Counted from the stretch's first letter, positions 33,687 to 43,560 are shown. The stretch: 48,171 nucleotides of DNA from an uncultured Porphyromonadaceae bacterium (GCA_947176605.1 CAMWRH010000016.1:1-48171); one strand, 5' to 3'. The notes: a model not told the origin generated them from the letters alone. Made by a program: numbers and translations.

Positions 33687-35270
33687 ATGGCTAAGAAAGC
33701 ACAAAATAAGAAAGAAGCTCTCCCGATGGAAGAAGTATTGTGGAAGGCGTGTGATGCTCTGCGCGGCTCAATTGAGCCGAGCGAGTACAAGCATGTCGTT
33801 CTCTCTCTGATATTCTTGAAATATGCCGGTTTTCATTTTGAGAAACGCCGTCAGGAGATAATCGCTGATGGTTTGGAGGACTTCGTTGACAGCGTGGAGT
33901 TCTACGCTGCCAAAAATGTGTTCTATCTGCCTCTGACTTCCCGCTGGTCTTACCTGAAGGAGAACGCCAAGCAGCCCGACATCGCCTCTAAGGTCGATAA
34001 GGCACTTTCCGACATTGAGAAGGAGAACAAGCCTTTGCAGGGCGCACTTCCCAACAACTATTATAGCTCGCTCGGCATTGAGGCAGAAAAGCTCGGTTCG
34101 CTGATTGATAAAATCGACGGCTTTGATGATATACTTGCCTCAGCCGATGGCAATGACATAATCGGTCGCGTATACGAATATTTCCTGTCGAAGTTCGCTA
34201 TCAAGGAGGGGAAAGGAAAGGGGGAGTTCTACACACCAAAGACTATTGTCAATCTCATTGCCGAGATGATTGAACCATACGAGGGGAAGATCTATGACCC
34301 GTGCTGCGGTTCTGGCGGTATGTTTGTGCAGTCAATGAAGTTTGTCGAGAGTCATCATGGCAACCGTCGTAAGGTATCGGTTTACGGTCAGGAGTACACC
34401 AAGACCACCTTCAAACTGGCAAAGATGAACCTTGCCATCCGTGGCATTGCAGCAGATTTGGGTGACTATGCAGCCAACACGTTTACCGACGACCGTCATC
34501 GCGACCTTAAGGCGGACTTTATCATGGCAAACCCCCCGTTCAATCAGAAAGACTGGCGAGCCGATAACCAGTTGACTGATGACGAGCGCTGGACCGGCTA
34601 TGATACACCTCCGACATCCAACGCCAACTATGGCTGGATACTCAACATGGTGAGCAAGCTGTCAGACAACGGTGTTGCCGGTTTCATTCTCGCAAACGGA
34701 GCACTCTCTGCCGACGGTATTGAGGGCGCCATCCGCCGTAAGATGATTGAGAATGACATCGTGGAGTCAATTGTGATCTTGCCACGAAATCTGTTCTACT
34801 CTACTGACATTTCTGTGACCTTATGGATTCTAAACAAGAATAAGAAAGGTCGTGTAGTCAGCCGTAACGGAGAGGAAATCCACTATCGTGACCGGGAAGG
34901 AGAGATTCTGTTTATCGATATGCGCCAGATGGGCGAACCGTTCGAGAAGAAATATGTGCGTTTCACTGAAGATGATATTCAGAAAGTAGCGCGTACCTAT
35001 CACAACTGGCAGAGAGAAGGTGCCTCAGAGTCGTATTCCAACGAACCGGAGTTCTGCTATTCCGCTTCATTCGATGAGGTCAAGGCAAAAGGCTTTTCTC
35101 TTGTACCCTCAAAGTATATCGAATTTGTCAACCGTGACGAAACCGTTGACTATGATACACGAATGAAAGAACTTCAGGGCGAGCTTACCGACATCCTCCG
35201 TAAAGAGGCTGAAAGCCGCGCTGCCGTTCTTGAAGTTTTCAAATCCCTTGGTTATGCAATCGAATTATAA
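33687..35270 (+). CDS. hsdM: Type I restriction-modification DNA methyltransferase subunit (HsdM)
   Basis: A 527-aa N6-adenine methyltransferase. The start is the ATG at 33687; an in-frame TTG at 33666 lies inside the terminator-like hairpin and is unlikely. The HsdM N-terminal helical domain covers about 10-150 (LWKACDALRGS). The SAM-binding motif is YDPCCGSGGMF (203-213) and the catalytic motif NPPF (282-285). It methylates the target adenines in complex with HsdS, protecting host DNA. The gene leads the operon; hsdS starts 17 bp before its stop. Composition is more AT-rich than the left part of the window, in line with an acquired island. Confidence 0.97.
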   Translation: MAKKAQNKKEALPMEEVLWKACDALRGSIEPSEYKHVVLSLIFLKYAGFHFEKRRQEIIADGLEDFVDSVEFYAAKNVFYLPLTSRWSYLKENAKQPDIASKVDKALSDIEKENKPLQGALPNNYYSSLGIEAEKLGSLIDKIDGFDDILASADGNDIIGRVYEYFLSKFAIKEGKGKGEFYTPKTIVNLIAEMIEPYEGKIYDPCCGSGGMFVQSMKFVESHHGNRRKVSVYGQEYTKTTFKLAKMNLAIRGIAADLGDYAANTFTDDRHRDLKADFIMANPPFNQKDWRADNQLTDDERWTGYDTPPTSNANYGWILNMVSKLSDNGVAGFILANGALSADGIEGAIRRKMIENDIVESIVILPRNLFYSTDISVTLWILNKNKKGRVVSRNGEEIHYRDREGEILFIDMRQMGEPFEKKYVRFTEDDIQKVARTYHNWQREGASESYSNEPEFCYSASFDEVKAKGFSLVPSKYIEFVNRDETVDYDTRMKELQGELTDILRKEAESRAAVLEVFKSLGYAIEL

Positions 35271-36336
35271 GCGATTAGGCAATTACATACGTCAGGTTGA
35301 TGTCCGCAATCGTGACCTTGCGGTGGACAATCTTGTGGGGTTAACCATTGAAAAAGCCTTTATTCCATCAGTTGCAAATACTATCGGTACTGACCTTTCA
35401 AATTATAAGGTTATTTCCAATGGCCAATTTGCTTGCTCTCTTATGCAGGTAAGTCGTGATGGGAAGATGCCTATTGCCATGTTCAAAGGAGAAAAAGGGA
35501 TAATGTCTCCTGCATATCCAATGTTTGAGGTATATCGTAAGGATGAACTATTGCCGGAATTTCTCATGATGTGGTTCTCTCGAAAGGAATTTGATAGAGA
35601 AGTAACATTTTGGGCTGTAGGTGGAGTTCGAGGAAGTCTTACTTGGGAAGATTTCGAGAATCTTAATATACCGGTACCACCGATTGAGGTGCAGCGGAAG
35701 ATTGTTGCGGAGTATCAGGCTGTGGAGCGACGTATTGAGAATAACCGTCGCCTAATCGCCACGCTCGAAGCCACAGCCCAAACCATATATCGCAAAATGT
35801 TTGTCGACGACATCGACCCCGAAAACCTCCCTCAAGGCTGGCGTATGGGGAAAATGAAAGACTTAGCAAACTTCGCTTATGGTAGAATGCCTAAAGAGAA
35901 GGACAATGGCATAATACCTGTTTTTAGTGGCTATGGTGTCGTGGGATACTGTAATGAAGCAATGTATGATAAACAACATATAGTGGTTATTGCTCGTGGA
36001 GATTCGGGATCAGGTAAAATAGTAAAATCACCAAGAAAATTTTACTTAACTAATCTTGCGATAGCCATTAAGCTAAATAATGAAAGTTATCGAGACTACC
36101 TGTATTATCATCTGCTTTCATTGGATACCTCGACATTAAGAACCGGCTCTGCGCAAGCACAAGTGACTATTAATAGTGTTGAGGAGCTTGTCATACTCAT
36201 ACCTCCGGTTGATATTTGCGCTAACTTCTATTCAGTTGTAGATAAAATAGAAGTTGTTAAGATAGGATTAGCGGAAGAAGAAGAGGTACTTAACGATTTT
36301 TCTTCCTTACTTCTCACAAAGCTCTCCAAATTATAA
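35254..36336 (+). CDS. hsdS: Type I restriction-modification specificity subunit (HsdS)
   Basis: A 360-aa protein with the two target-recognition-domain layout. Residues of about 1-145 form TRD1, ending LNIPVPPIEVQRKIV. A central conserved helix follows (about 150-195, with RRIENNRRLIATLE), then TRD2, ending VILIPPVDICANFYSVVDKIE, and a distal helix. Each half-site of a bipartite DNA target is read by one TRD. The start at ATG 35254 is preferred over 35230 because MQSNYKRLGNYI begins the domain; it overlaps hsdM by 17 bp. It is followed after 3 nt by a truncated hsdR copy rather than by the intact gene. Confidence 0.95.
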   Translation: MQSNYKRLGNYIRQVDVRNRDLAVDNLVGLTIEKAFIPSVANTIGTDLSNYKVISNGQFACSLMQVSRDGKMPIAMFKGEKGIMSPAYPMFEVYRKDELLPEFLMMWFSRKEFDREVTFWAVGGVRGSLTWEDFENLNIPVPPIEVQRKIVAEYQAVERRIENNRRLIATLEATAQTIYRKMFVDDIDPENLPQGWRMGKMKDLANFAYGRMPKEKDNGIIPVFSGYGVVGYCNEAMYDKQHIVVIARGDSGSGKIVKSPRKFYLTNLAIAIKLNNESYRDYLYYHLLSLDTSTLRTGSAQAQVTINSVEELVILIPPVDICANFYSVVDKIEVVKIGLAEEEEVLNDFSSLLLTKLSKL

Positions 36337-36339
36337 ACC

Positions 36340-36477
36340 ATGGCAGCATTCAACGAAGTACAATTAGAGCAGGCGTTTGCCGAGTTTTTCAAAAAGGAGG
36401 GCTACGACTATGTGCATGGCGAGAATATCAGCCGTGATACTCGCGATTTATTAATACCAGACTATCAAATCTTTTAA
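36340..36477 (+). pseudogene. Truncated 5' copy of hsdR (45 codons)
   Basis: This ORF starts 3 nt after the hsdS stop. Its first 36 codons (36340-36447) match the start of the intact hsdR (38211-38318) at about 97 of 108 bases by hand count, then the sequences part abruptly and the frame ends with nine unrelated codons at TAA 36475. The match begins exactly at the ATG. Most coding differences are amino-acid changing (for example V7A, A14V, K19A, S31N), so I read it as a remnant of a diverged allele, though a short peptide could be made. Confidence 0.85.
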
Positions 36478-36488
36478 TCCAACAAGAT

Positions 36489-38204
36489 ATGGCATTACCA
36501 ATAAACATAGAAGACCTTCTCAATAAACGAAAGGTGGAGTCTAATCGCATAGAGTTCAAAGCCGGATGGAATCCTGATAAGATTTATCATTCTATTTGTG
36601 CCTTTGCGACAGATCTGGATAATACAGGCGGAGGGTATATTCTTGTTGGCGTAGAACAAGATGAGAATGGCATTGCAAAACGTCCGGTGAAAGGTCTGCC
36701 ATTGGAGTCGATTGACGGTATACTTCAGGATATGGTTGGTTATGATGCTAAAATATCGTCGTCAAACTTAAAATCTATATCCTATAATACAAAGGTCTCC
36801 GTTGAAGAAATTGATGGACGGACAATCCTTGCCATTTGGGTGCCGACAGGCCCCAATCGCCCATATTGTGTTGCTGAGAGCGTCGTCTCCAAAAGCAAGT
36901 CTACGATGAAATACTATATACGTAGCAAATCGTCGACTATTGAAGCAAGAGGGGAAACTCTCGATGAAGTTCGTGCGCTCGCTAATCGTATTCCATTTGA
37001 TGACCTTGGCAATGAAGACATTAAACTTGATGATATCTCGGGCGTCCTGGTTTACGACCATCTCAAATCAGTAAAAAGCAAGCTTGCTGACAATTTCTCA
37101 GAACGTCCTCTGACGGAGATTCTTGATGAGATGGACTTGCTGACCGGTCCCACAGAAAACCGTCTTATTAAGAACGTGGCAGCAATGATGTTTTGTGAGC
37201 ATCCGGAAAAGTTTTTCCCGGTAACACAAGTTGAAATTGTGATTTTTCCCGAGGGAAGTATTGAAAATCCTGATGTGATGATTGAAGTACCGAAGATTGT
37301 GGGGCCGGTGCCTAAGATGATTAGGGATACCTTAACTTATTTGCGAACTAACGTAATAAAGAAGCGTATCTCAAAACCTACGGATAATGAGAAATCTGAC
37401 AAAACTTACAATTATCCTTACCAGGCATTTGAGGAATCGGTTGTCAATGCTCTGTATCATCGCGACTACCAAGAGCGTGAACCGGTTGAAATTACAATCG
37501 AGCCTACTCACGTCGATATATTGAGTTACGCAGGTCCGGATAGGTCGATAACCGCTGAAGCGATACAAGCGGCGACAAAGTTAAAGGCACGCAGATACCG
37601 CAACCGTAGGTTGGGCGATTTCCTCAAAGAACTGGATCTGACGGAAGGGCGTGCTACCGGAATACCGACTATACAGAAAGCTCTCAGAGAGAACGGCTCG
37701 GAAAAGGCTTCTATAGAAACAGATGCCGACAGAACTTATTTTCTAATGACTATACCATGCCGTAAGGATATGAGCGACATTAACAGTCTGGCGACTCCAA
37801 CTGAGGCTCGTCCGAACTTAGACGCAGAACTTTTACGGATACTTGGACAGACATCAGTAAAAGTCCAAAGTGCTATATATCAATGCAGTATGTCGAATAC
37901 AACTCAGCTTTTACAGATACTTGGACAGTTATCTGTAAAAGTCTGGAACAAATCAAAGAAATCCATTGACAAGCCTTTCCTATGCCAGTGTACGATTGAG
38001 ATGCTGGAGTATCTGAACAATTCGTCGTCAACGATTAAAGATATAACCAAGTTTCTTAGTCATCCTGATGTCATTGAATTCAGACGAAAGATTCTTAATC
38101 CAATGATTGAATTTGGTTATGTAGAAATGACAAACCCGGACAAACCTACCAGCTCCAAACAAAAATATACGTTAACAGAAACTGGGAGAAATCTATTCAA
38201 ATGA
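36489..38204 (+). CDS. AlbA_2 (Schlafen-type) ATP-binding transcriptional regulator-like protein
   Basis: A 571-aa protein. Residues of about 15-130 form the AlbA_2 domain (NRIEFKAGWN, then NTGGGYILVGVEQDENG). Residues of about 310-400 hold the HATPase-like C-terminal segment known from RecG-like helicase annotations (EESVVNALYHRDY, EPTHVDILSYAGPD, RRLGDFLKELDLTEGRATGI). The linker has a duplicated LLRILGQTSVKVQ / LLQILGQLSVKVW block, and the end is a winged-helix-like domain. Family members are DNA- or RNA-binding and often occur in defence islands; the role is not established. The gene is inserted between hsdS and hsdR, flanked by the two hsdR 5' copies, 6 bp before hsdR. Confidence 0.85.
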   Translation: MALPINIEDLLNKRKVESNRIEFKAGWNPDKIYHSICAFATDLDNTGGGYILVGVEQDENGIAKRPVKGLPLESIDGILQDMVGYDAKISSSNLKSISYNTKVSVEEIDGRTILAIWVPTGPNRPYCVAESVVSKSKSTMKYYIRSKSSTIEARGETLDEVRALANRIPFDDLGNEDIKLDDISGVLVYDHLKSVKSKLADNFSERPLTEILDEMDLLTGPTENRLIKNVAAMMFCEHPEKFFPVTQVEIVIFPEGSIENPDVMIEVPKIVGPVPKMIRDTLTYLRTNVIKKRISKPTDNEKSDKTYNYPYQAFEESVVNALYHRDYQEREPVEITIEPTHVDILSYAGPDRSITAEAIQAATKLKARRYRNRRLGDFLKELDLTEGRATGIPTIQKALRENGSEKASIETDADRTYFLMTIPCRKDMSDINSLATPTEARPNLDAELLRILGQTSVKVQSAIYQCSMSNTTQLLQILGQLSVKVWNKSKKSIDKPFLCQCTIEMLEYLNNSSSTIKDITKFLSHPDVIEFRRKILNPMIEFGYVEMTNPDKPTSSKQKYTLTETGRNLFK

Positions 38205-38210
38205 ATTGCT

Positions 38211-41200
38211 ATGGCAGCATTCAACGAAGCACAATTAGAGCAGGCGTTTGTCGAGCTTTTCAAGGCTGAGGGCTACGACTATGTGCATGGCGAGAACATC
38301 AACCGTGACACCCGCGATGTTATTCTCTATGATGACCTGCGGACTTTCCTAAAGGAGCATCATAAAGAGCAAGGCATTACGGCGGATGAAATAAATCGTG
38401 CTATTGCCAAGATAGAAACCACTGATGGCGGTGGCGTTTATGCAGAGAATGTGGAGGCACTGCGTTTGATTCAACGGGGTTTCTCCCTGCGTCGCACCGA
38501 TCCGAAACTGCCGGACCTGTATATCAATCTCATCAATTATGATGAGTTCAAAACAGATGAGCAAACCAAGGGAGCAAAGAACATCTTCAAGTTTGTCAAC
38601 CAGTTTGCCATCGACGGTGAACATCACCGTATTCCCGACGGCATAGTCTTTGTTAACGGTCTGCCGCTTGTAGTTCTGGAGTTTAAGAACGCCATCAAGC
38701 AGAATACTACAATTGAGAACGCCTACAAGCAGCTCACTCGCCGCTATCGCCGTGATATACCAAAACTGTTCCGCTACAACGCATTTGTGGTGATCAGCGA
38801 TGGAGTGAACAATAAAATGGGTTCGCTTTTCGCTCCATACGAATATTTCTATGGCTGGAACAAAGCGGAAGCCACTGATTCTGTGCTTGAAGGGGCTTTC
38901 GATTCAATGTTCACCATGATGCACGGCCTGTTCCGCAAGGAAAGGCTTATTGATGTTGTGCATAACTTCATCTACCTGCCGGACACACCGAAAAGTGAAG
39001 ATAAGATCGTGTGTCGCTACCCGCAGTATTTTGCCACCACAGCATTGTATGAAAATATTCTCCGTCACTCACGTCTGAATCCTGATGGAGACGGAAAGGG
39101 GGGCACATATTTCGGAGCTACCGGTTGCGGCAAGTCGTACACAATGCTCTTCCTGGCGCAACAGCTTATGCGCTCCAAAAGGCTGAGCAGCCCGACAATC
39201 GTACTGATAACCGACCGTACCGATCTTGACAATCAGTTGGCCAAAACATTTCTCAACGCCACTAAGTATATCGGTGACAAGACCATAGCGCAGGCAAACA
39301 GTCGCGAGGCGCTTGGCGAGCTATTGCGCGGGCGTGCCGCAGGAGGAGTCTTCCTCACGACTATCCAGAAATTCGAGGAGGGGATGGGGTTGTTGAGCGA
39401 CCGTGCCAACATAATATGTATCTCCGATGAAGCCCACCGCTCACAGGCAGGTCTCGGAATGAAGACAAAAATCACCGATAAGGGAGTGGCACGCAAGTAT
39501 GGCTTCGCCAAATACCTGCGGGACTCGTTGCCTAATGCCACATACGTCGGCTTTACCGGTACCCCGCTCGATAACACCCTCGATGTATTCGGCCCGATAG
39601 TAGACCGGTATACAATGACAGAGGCGGTTGCTGACGAAATCACCCGCAAGATTGTCTATGAAGGTCGAGCTGCAAAAGTGATGATTGATTCGGCAAAGGT
39701 CAAGGAGATTGAGAAATACTACTCGGAGTGCAAGGACGAAGGTGCAAGTGAATACCAGATTGAGGAAAGCAAAAAGCGAATGACCCGCATAGATGTAATC
39801 CTCAATGACCCGGACCTTTTAGCCAATATTGCCAAAGATATTGTGGAGCATTATGAGCGTAGAGTGGAAGAAGGGTCAACTGTGCTCGGAAAGGCAATGA
39901 TTGTGTGCAGCAGTCGCGGCATTGCCTGGAATCTCTATCAGGCAATCATACGCATCCGTCCGGAATGGGCGGAAGTCAAGGAATGTGTGGCGGGAGAAAC
40001 GCTTACCGACAAAGAGCGTGAGCAGATAAAGCCGATGCCACGCATGGCTATGGTCATCACCCGAAACAAGGACGAAGATAGCGAGGAGCTATATAACCAT
40101 CTTGGTAACGATGAATACCGCAAGACTCTTGACAAGCAGTTCAAGGAAGAGAAAAGCAATTTCAAGATTGCTATTGTCGTGGATATGTGGATAACCGGCT
40201 TCGACGTTCCGAGCCTCGACACAATGTATTGCTTCAAGCCGCTCCAGATGCACACCTTGATTCAGACCATATCGCGAGTAAACCGTGTATATCCGGGCAA
40301 AGAAAAAGGTCTTGTTGTGGATTACCTCGGTATCAAACGACAGATGAACGAGGCTTTGCATCAGTATGGAGGTAACGGTGATGTTGACGGTCCCGATCTT
40401 GAAACAATAGAGGAGGCTGTAAAGGTTGTCAGGGATGAGCTTGACATCATTCGCCGCATGTTCAATAGGTTTGACTGGTCGATTTACTTTACCGGCACTC
40501 CACTGCAGCAGCTTGATGTGCTGAATAAGGCAGCGGAATATGTCCAGAAAACAAAGGCGGAGGAAACACGCTTTATGCGCCATGTCAAGAAGATGAAAGG
40601 TGCATACGATATCTGCTGCAATTCCGACCTGTTGAATGATGCCGAAGTCAACGACCTTAATTTCTTCCTTGCCATACGAAGCATCATCTCTAAGCTTACC
40701 AAGGGCAATGCTCCGGATGCTGTCAGGATGAACAAGCGTGTCGCAGAGATGTTGAAAGATGCTCTCGTTTCTGATACGGTGGAAGAGATTGCCAAGATTG
40801 GTGTAGCCTCCGATGAAGAAATAGACCTTCTTTCGTCGGAATATATGAAGCGCATAGATCAGATTCCCTATAAGAACACAAAGGTCAAACTGATGGAGCA
40901 ACTTCTCAAACAGGTTATTGAGTCACTGCGCAAAGTCAACAGGCAGAAAGGAGTCGACTTCACCAAGCGCCTTGAAGATATAGTAAAGAAGTATAATGAC
41001 CGTTCCGATGATGCCGCGCTTGCCAACGACGTTATTGATGATGTCGTCGGTGAGATGGTGAAGCTGATGGAGGAAGTAGCCGGAGAACGTAAATCAGGTG
41101 ATGCCATCGGACTCTCTCTGGCCGAAAAAGCTTTCTTTGACATACTGAAAGCGGTAGCTGTGAAATATGGGTTTATCGAGAATTTCCCCGATGAAAAGCT

Positions 41201-41459
41201 GACTGAACTCGCCAAAGCAATCAAGACAATGGTTGAGGAGCAAAGCGACGTAGAGGACTGGCTTAACCGCACGGACCTACGTGCTACGCTGAAGATGAAC
41301 GTCATAGTCCTTCTTGCACGCGCAGGCTATCCGCCCAAAATACGCGATGAAGTCTACAAGGAAATTCTCGAGCAGGCTGAAAACTTCAAGCGTCATTCTT
41401 CGCCACGTCCATACTCTACATTCTCCGATGACTCAATCTCAATAGCCGCAGAGCCGTAA
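38211..41459 (+). CDS. hsdR: Type I restriction-modification endonuclease/translocase subunit (HsdR)
   Basis: A 1082-aa motor-nuclease. The N-terminal PD-(D/E)xK nuclease is visible as IPDGIV (Asp143) and LEFK (Glu157, Lys159). SF2 translocase motifs follow: Walker A GATGCGKS (302-309), DEAH (406-409), TGTP (449-452) and an arginine-finger region near QTISRVNRVYPGKEKG. The long C-terminal helical region binds the methyltransferase core. It translocates DNA from unmethylated sites and cuts at a distance. The gene is intact and of normal length, separated from hsdS by the AlbA_2 gene. A second truncated fragment, of the downstream Fic gene, begins 11 nt after its stop. Confidence 0.97.
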   Translation: MAAFNEAQLEQAFVELFKAEGYDYVHGENINRDTRDVILYDDLRTFLKEHHKEQGITADEINRAIAKIETTDGGGVYAENVEALRLIQRGFSLRRTDPKLPDLYINLINYDEFKTDEQTKGAKNIFKFVNQFAIDGEHHRIPDGIVFVNGLPLVVLEFKNAIKQNTTIENAYKQLTRRYRRDIPKLFRYNAFVVISDGVNNKMGSLFAPYEYFYGWNKAEATDSVLEGAFDSMFTMMHGLFRKERLIDVVHNFIYLPDTPKSEDKIVCRYPQYFATTALYENILRHSRLNPDGDGKGGTYFGATGCGKSYTMLFLAQQLMRSKRLSSPTIVLITDRTDLDNQLAKTFLNATKYIGDKTIAQANSREALGELLRGRAAGGVFLTTIQKFEEGMGLLSDRANIICISDEAHRSQAGLGMKTKITDKGVARKYGFAKYLRDSLPNATYVGFTGTPLDNTLDVFGPIVDRYTMTEAVADEITRKIVYEGRAAKVMIDSAKVKEIEKYYSECKDEGASEYQIEESKKRMTRIDVILNDPDLLANIAKDIVEHYERRVEEGSTVLGKAMIVCSSRGIAWNLYQAIIRIRPEWAEVKECVAGETLTDKEREQIKPMPRMAMVITRNKDEDSEELYNHLGNDEYRKTLDKQFKEEKSNFKIAIVVDMWITGFDVPSLDTMYCFKPLQMHTLIQTISRVNRVYPGKEKGLVVDYLGIKRQMNEALHQYGGNGDVDGPDLETIEEAVKVVRDELDIIRRMFNRFDWSIYFTGTPLQQLDVLNKAAEYVQKTKAEETRFMRHVKKMKGAYDICCNSDLLNDAEVNDLNFFLAIRSIISKLTKGNAPDAVRMNKRVAEMLKDALVSDTVEEIAKIGVASDEEIDLLSSEYMKRIDQIPYKNTKVKLMEQLLKQVIESLRKVNRQKGVDFTKRLEDIVKKYNDRSDDAALANDVIDDVVGEMVKLMEEVAGERKSGDAIGLSLAEKAFFDILKAVAVKYGFIENFPDEKLTELAKAIKTMVEEQSDVEDWLNRTDLRATLKMNVIVLLARAGYPPKIRDEVYKEILEQAENFKRHSSPRPYSTFSDDSISIAAEP

Positions 41460-41470
41460 AATTGTAATTT

Positions 41471-41578
41471 ATGAGCAAGAAGTCGATACGGATTTTCAAT
41501 GACCGCGAGGTGAGGGCGGTATGGGATGACGGGAACAGCTGCCGGTGGTTCCCGGCTACTGACGTGGTGCGTGATTAG
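41471..41578 (+). pseudogene. Truncated 5' copy of the BRO-N/Fic gene (35 codons)
   Basis: Starting at its ATG, 41471-41571 matches the start of the intact Fic gene (44591-44691) at about 90 of 101 bases by hand count; it then ends in TGATTAG. The match begins exactly at the start codon, as with the hsdR remnant. Several changes (E21G, W25R, S28P) would damage the domain. It precedes the second AlbA_2 gene. Confidence 0.85.
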
Positions 41579-41599
41579 AAATACTTATAAAGAATTGAT

Positions 41600-43417
41600 A
41601 TGGAATCTGACTATATAAAAGAGAGTTTGCGAATCAAGGGATTTCTTGACGAGCTGCTCGCCAACAAGGAGAGTTGCGAGGTGGAGTTCAAGTCGGCGAA
41701 AGGCGGTTTCCCGGGGTCATTCTGGGAAACCTATTCCTCTTTCGCAAATACTGACGGCGGCGTGGTGATATTCGGAGTCAGAGAAAAACATGGCATTTTT
41801 TCGGTAGACCCTTTGAACGAAGCGACCGTGACGGACTTCAAGAAAAAATTTTCCGACTTGCAACATGACCGCGAAAAAGTAAGTCTGCCACTTTTGACGG
41901 ATAAAGACGTTGTGAGCGAAGCGTATGGCAACGGATATATACTTGCGTTTTTTATTCCGAGAGCAACCAGAGACCAACGTCCGGTGTATGTCGGATTAGA
42001 CCCTTTGACAGGCACATACCGACGAGACTATGAGGGGGACTATAGATGCGAGCCATCGACCGTATCCCAAATGTTTGCCGATAGGAAGAACTCCGAAGTG
42101 CTTCAGGAGGCAAAAATATTACCAAATTACAGTTGGGATGACATCGATCTTACATCATTTCGCCAGTATCGCACATTGTTTACCAATCTGACACCTTCAC
42201 ATCCATGGGCTGTGCTTGAGGATCTGGAACTGATGAAGAAACTTGGAGGCTATCGTAAGGATAGAGTCACCGGAGAAGAGGGTTTTACTCTTGCCGGACT
42301 GCTGATGTTTGGAAAGACCGAGGCCATAACCGATGTGGCATGTCTGCCGGACTTTATGCTCGATTATCGAGACATTCCGCAGGATACGAGCAAAACGAGG
42401 TGGATCGACCGGGTTTATCCCGATGGTACATGGGAATGTAATCTGTTTCAATTCTACAGACGTGTATTGCCCAAACTTCATGCGTTCTTGCCAAAACCCT
42501 TTGTTCTAAAAGGAGATGAACGACAGGAAGATACACCTACTCACGAAGCGGTCAGAGAAGCATTTATTAACCTGTGTGTCCATGCAAGCTATTGCCGTTC
42601 ACCGAGGCTGGTTGTTGAAAAGCGTCCTGACGGAATTGTGATGCGCAATCCCGGGACACTGCTGATTTCTGTTCCACAGTATTATGAAGGCGGACATAGC
42701 GAGTGTCGTAACCCCTCTCTTCAGAAAATGTTTGGATTGATAGGACGCTCAGATAAAGCCGGCAGTGGAGTTGACAAGATTCTTGAAGGGTGGAAATATG
42801 CCAAATGGCGTAGACCGTATATAAACGAGAAGAGTCATCCGGATGTGGTAGAACTATACCTGCCATTGGAATCTTTGGTATCAGATTCAACCATAGCCGA
42901 ATTAAAAAGTATTTTTGGCAACAACATCTCCGAGTTACCCCATAACGAGATTATTATTCTCTCAATGGCCACGACAGAGGATGAAGTATCAAACGCCAGT
43001 CTTCAAAACGCTATAAATCTTCATCCAAGTGACCTCAGCAAGCTTTTGAGAAAGATGTGCAACGACGGAATGCTTGTCGCATCCGGTTTTGGCAGAGGCA
43101 CAACTTATCGTCTAAACCGAGGTAATGTTGCAAGCTCTAATCTTGCAAGCTCCGACCTTGCAAGCTCCGACCTTGCAAGCTCCGATGTTGCAAGTTCAAA
43201 GAAACGCAGTAGGGCTACCGATGAAGAAAATGTTATGTCAATGATAAGAGAAGCTTGTCGTCATCAATGGCTGCTCGCAAAAGATATTTCACGTAAGATA
43301 GGTCGCCATCCAACGCATACAAGAACGATAATCAAAAAAATGCTTGACAGAGGAGACCTTAAACAGGAATTTCCAAATCGGCCAACACATCCGGCACAAC
43401 GGTATCACACTGTCTGA
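41600..43417 (+). CDS. Second AlbA_2 (Schlafen-type) ATP-binding protein
   Basis: A 605-aa protein, divergent from the first AlbA_2 protein. Residues of about 25-130 form the AlbA_2 domain (CEVEFKSAKGGFPGSFW, FANTDGGVVIFGV). Residues of about 310-400 carry the HATPase-like segment (HEAVREAFINLCVHASY, GIVMRNPGTLL, GLIGRSDKAGSGVDKILEG). A serine-rich spacer of five SSxLA-type repeats (about 510-534) leads to a C-terminal helix-turn-helix-like domain (LLAKDISRKIGRHPTHTRTI). It is flanked by two truncated copies of the Fic gene start. A regulatory or RNA-directed defence role is possible but unproven. Confidence 0.83.
   Translation: MESDYIKESLRIKGFLDELLANKESCEVEFKSAKGGFPGSFWETYSSFANTDGGVVIFGVREKHGIFSVDPLNEATVTDFKKKFSDLQHDREKVSLPLLTDKDVVSEAYGNGYILAFFIPRATRDQRPVYVGLDPLTGTYRRDYEGDYRCEPSTVSQMFADRKNSEVLQEAKILPNYSWDDIDLTSFRQYRTLFTNLTPSHPWAVLEDLELMKKLGGYRKDRVTGEEGFTLAGLLMFGKTEAITDVACLPDFMLDYRDIPQDTSKTRWIDRVYPDGTWECNLFQFYRRVLPKLHAFLPKPFVLKGDERQEDTPTHEAVREAFINLCVHASYCRSPRLVVEKRPDGIVMRNPGTLLISVPQYYEGGHSECRNPSLQKMFGLIGRSDKAGSGVDKILEGWKYAKWRRPYINEKSHPDVVELYLPLESLVSDSTIAELKSIFGNNISELPHNEIIILSMATTEDEVSNASLQNAINLHPSDLSKLLRKMCNDGMLVASGFGRGTTYRLNRGNVASSNLASSDLASSDLASSDVASSKKRSRATDEENVMSMIREACRHQWLLAKDISRKIGRHPTHTRTIIKKMLDRGDLKQEFPNRPTHPAQRYHTV
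43127..43201 (+). repeat. Five 15-bp coding repeats in the AlbA_2 linker
   Basis: Units of the form CTTGCAAGCTCCGAC, the middle copies identical, encode repeated xLASS segments. The 15-bp period preserves the frame. It sits exactly in the linker between the ATP-binding and C-terminal domains. Confidence 0.92.
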
Positions 43418-43535
43418 TTCAATGACTGTGAGTAGAGGGCGGTCCGGAATGACGGGAACAGCTGCCGGTGGTTTTCGGCTACTGACGTGGTGCGGGCTAT
43501 CAGTGATGAGCCGGACTATAGGAAGGCAGATAATT
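43418..43535 (+). pseudogene. Second degraded 5' fragment of the BRO-N/Fic gene
   Basis: It begins directly after the AlbA_2 stop codon with TTCAATGAC and aligns with codons 9-47 of the intact Fic gene (through the segment at 44609-44730). The first part is frame-broken (GACTGTGAGTAG). In the segment GACGGGAACAGCTGCCGG onwards it is closer to the first remnant (about 42 of 44 bases) than to the intact gene, so the two remnants derive from one diverged Fic allele. Confidence 0.8.
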
Positions 43536-43560
43536 CTTATCAGCATTTTCAGAAATATAG

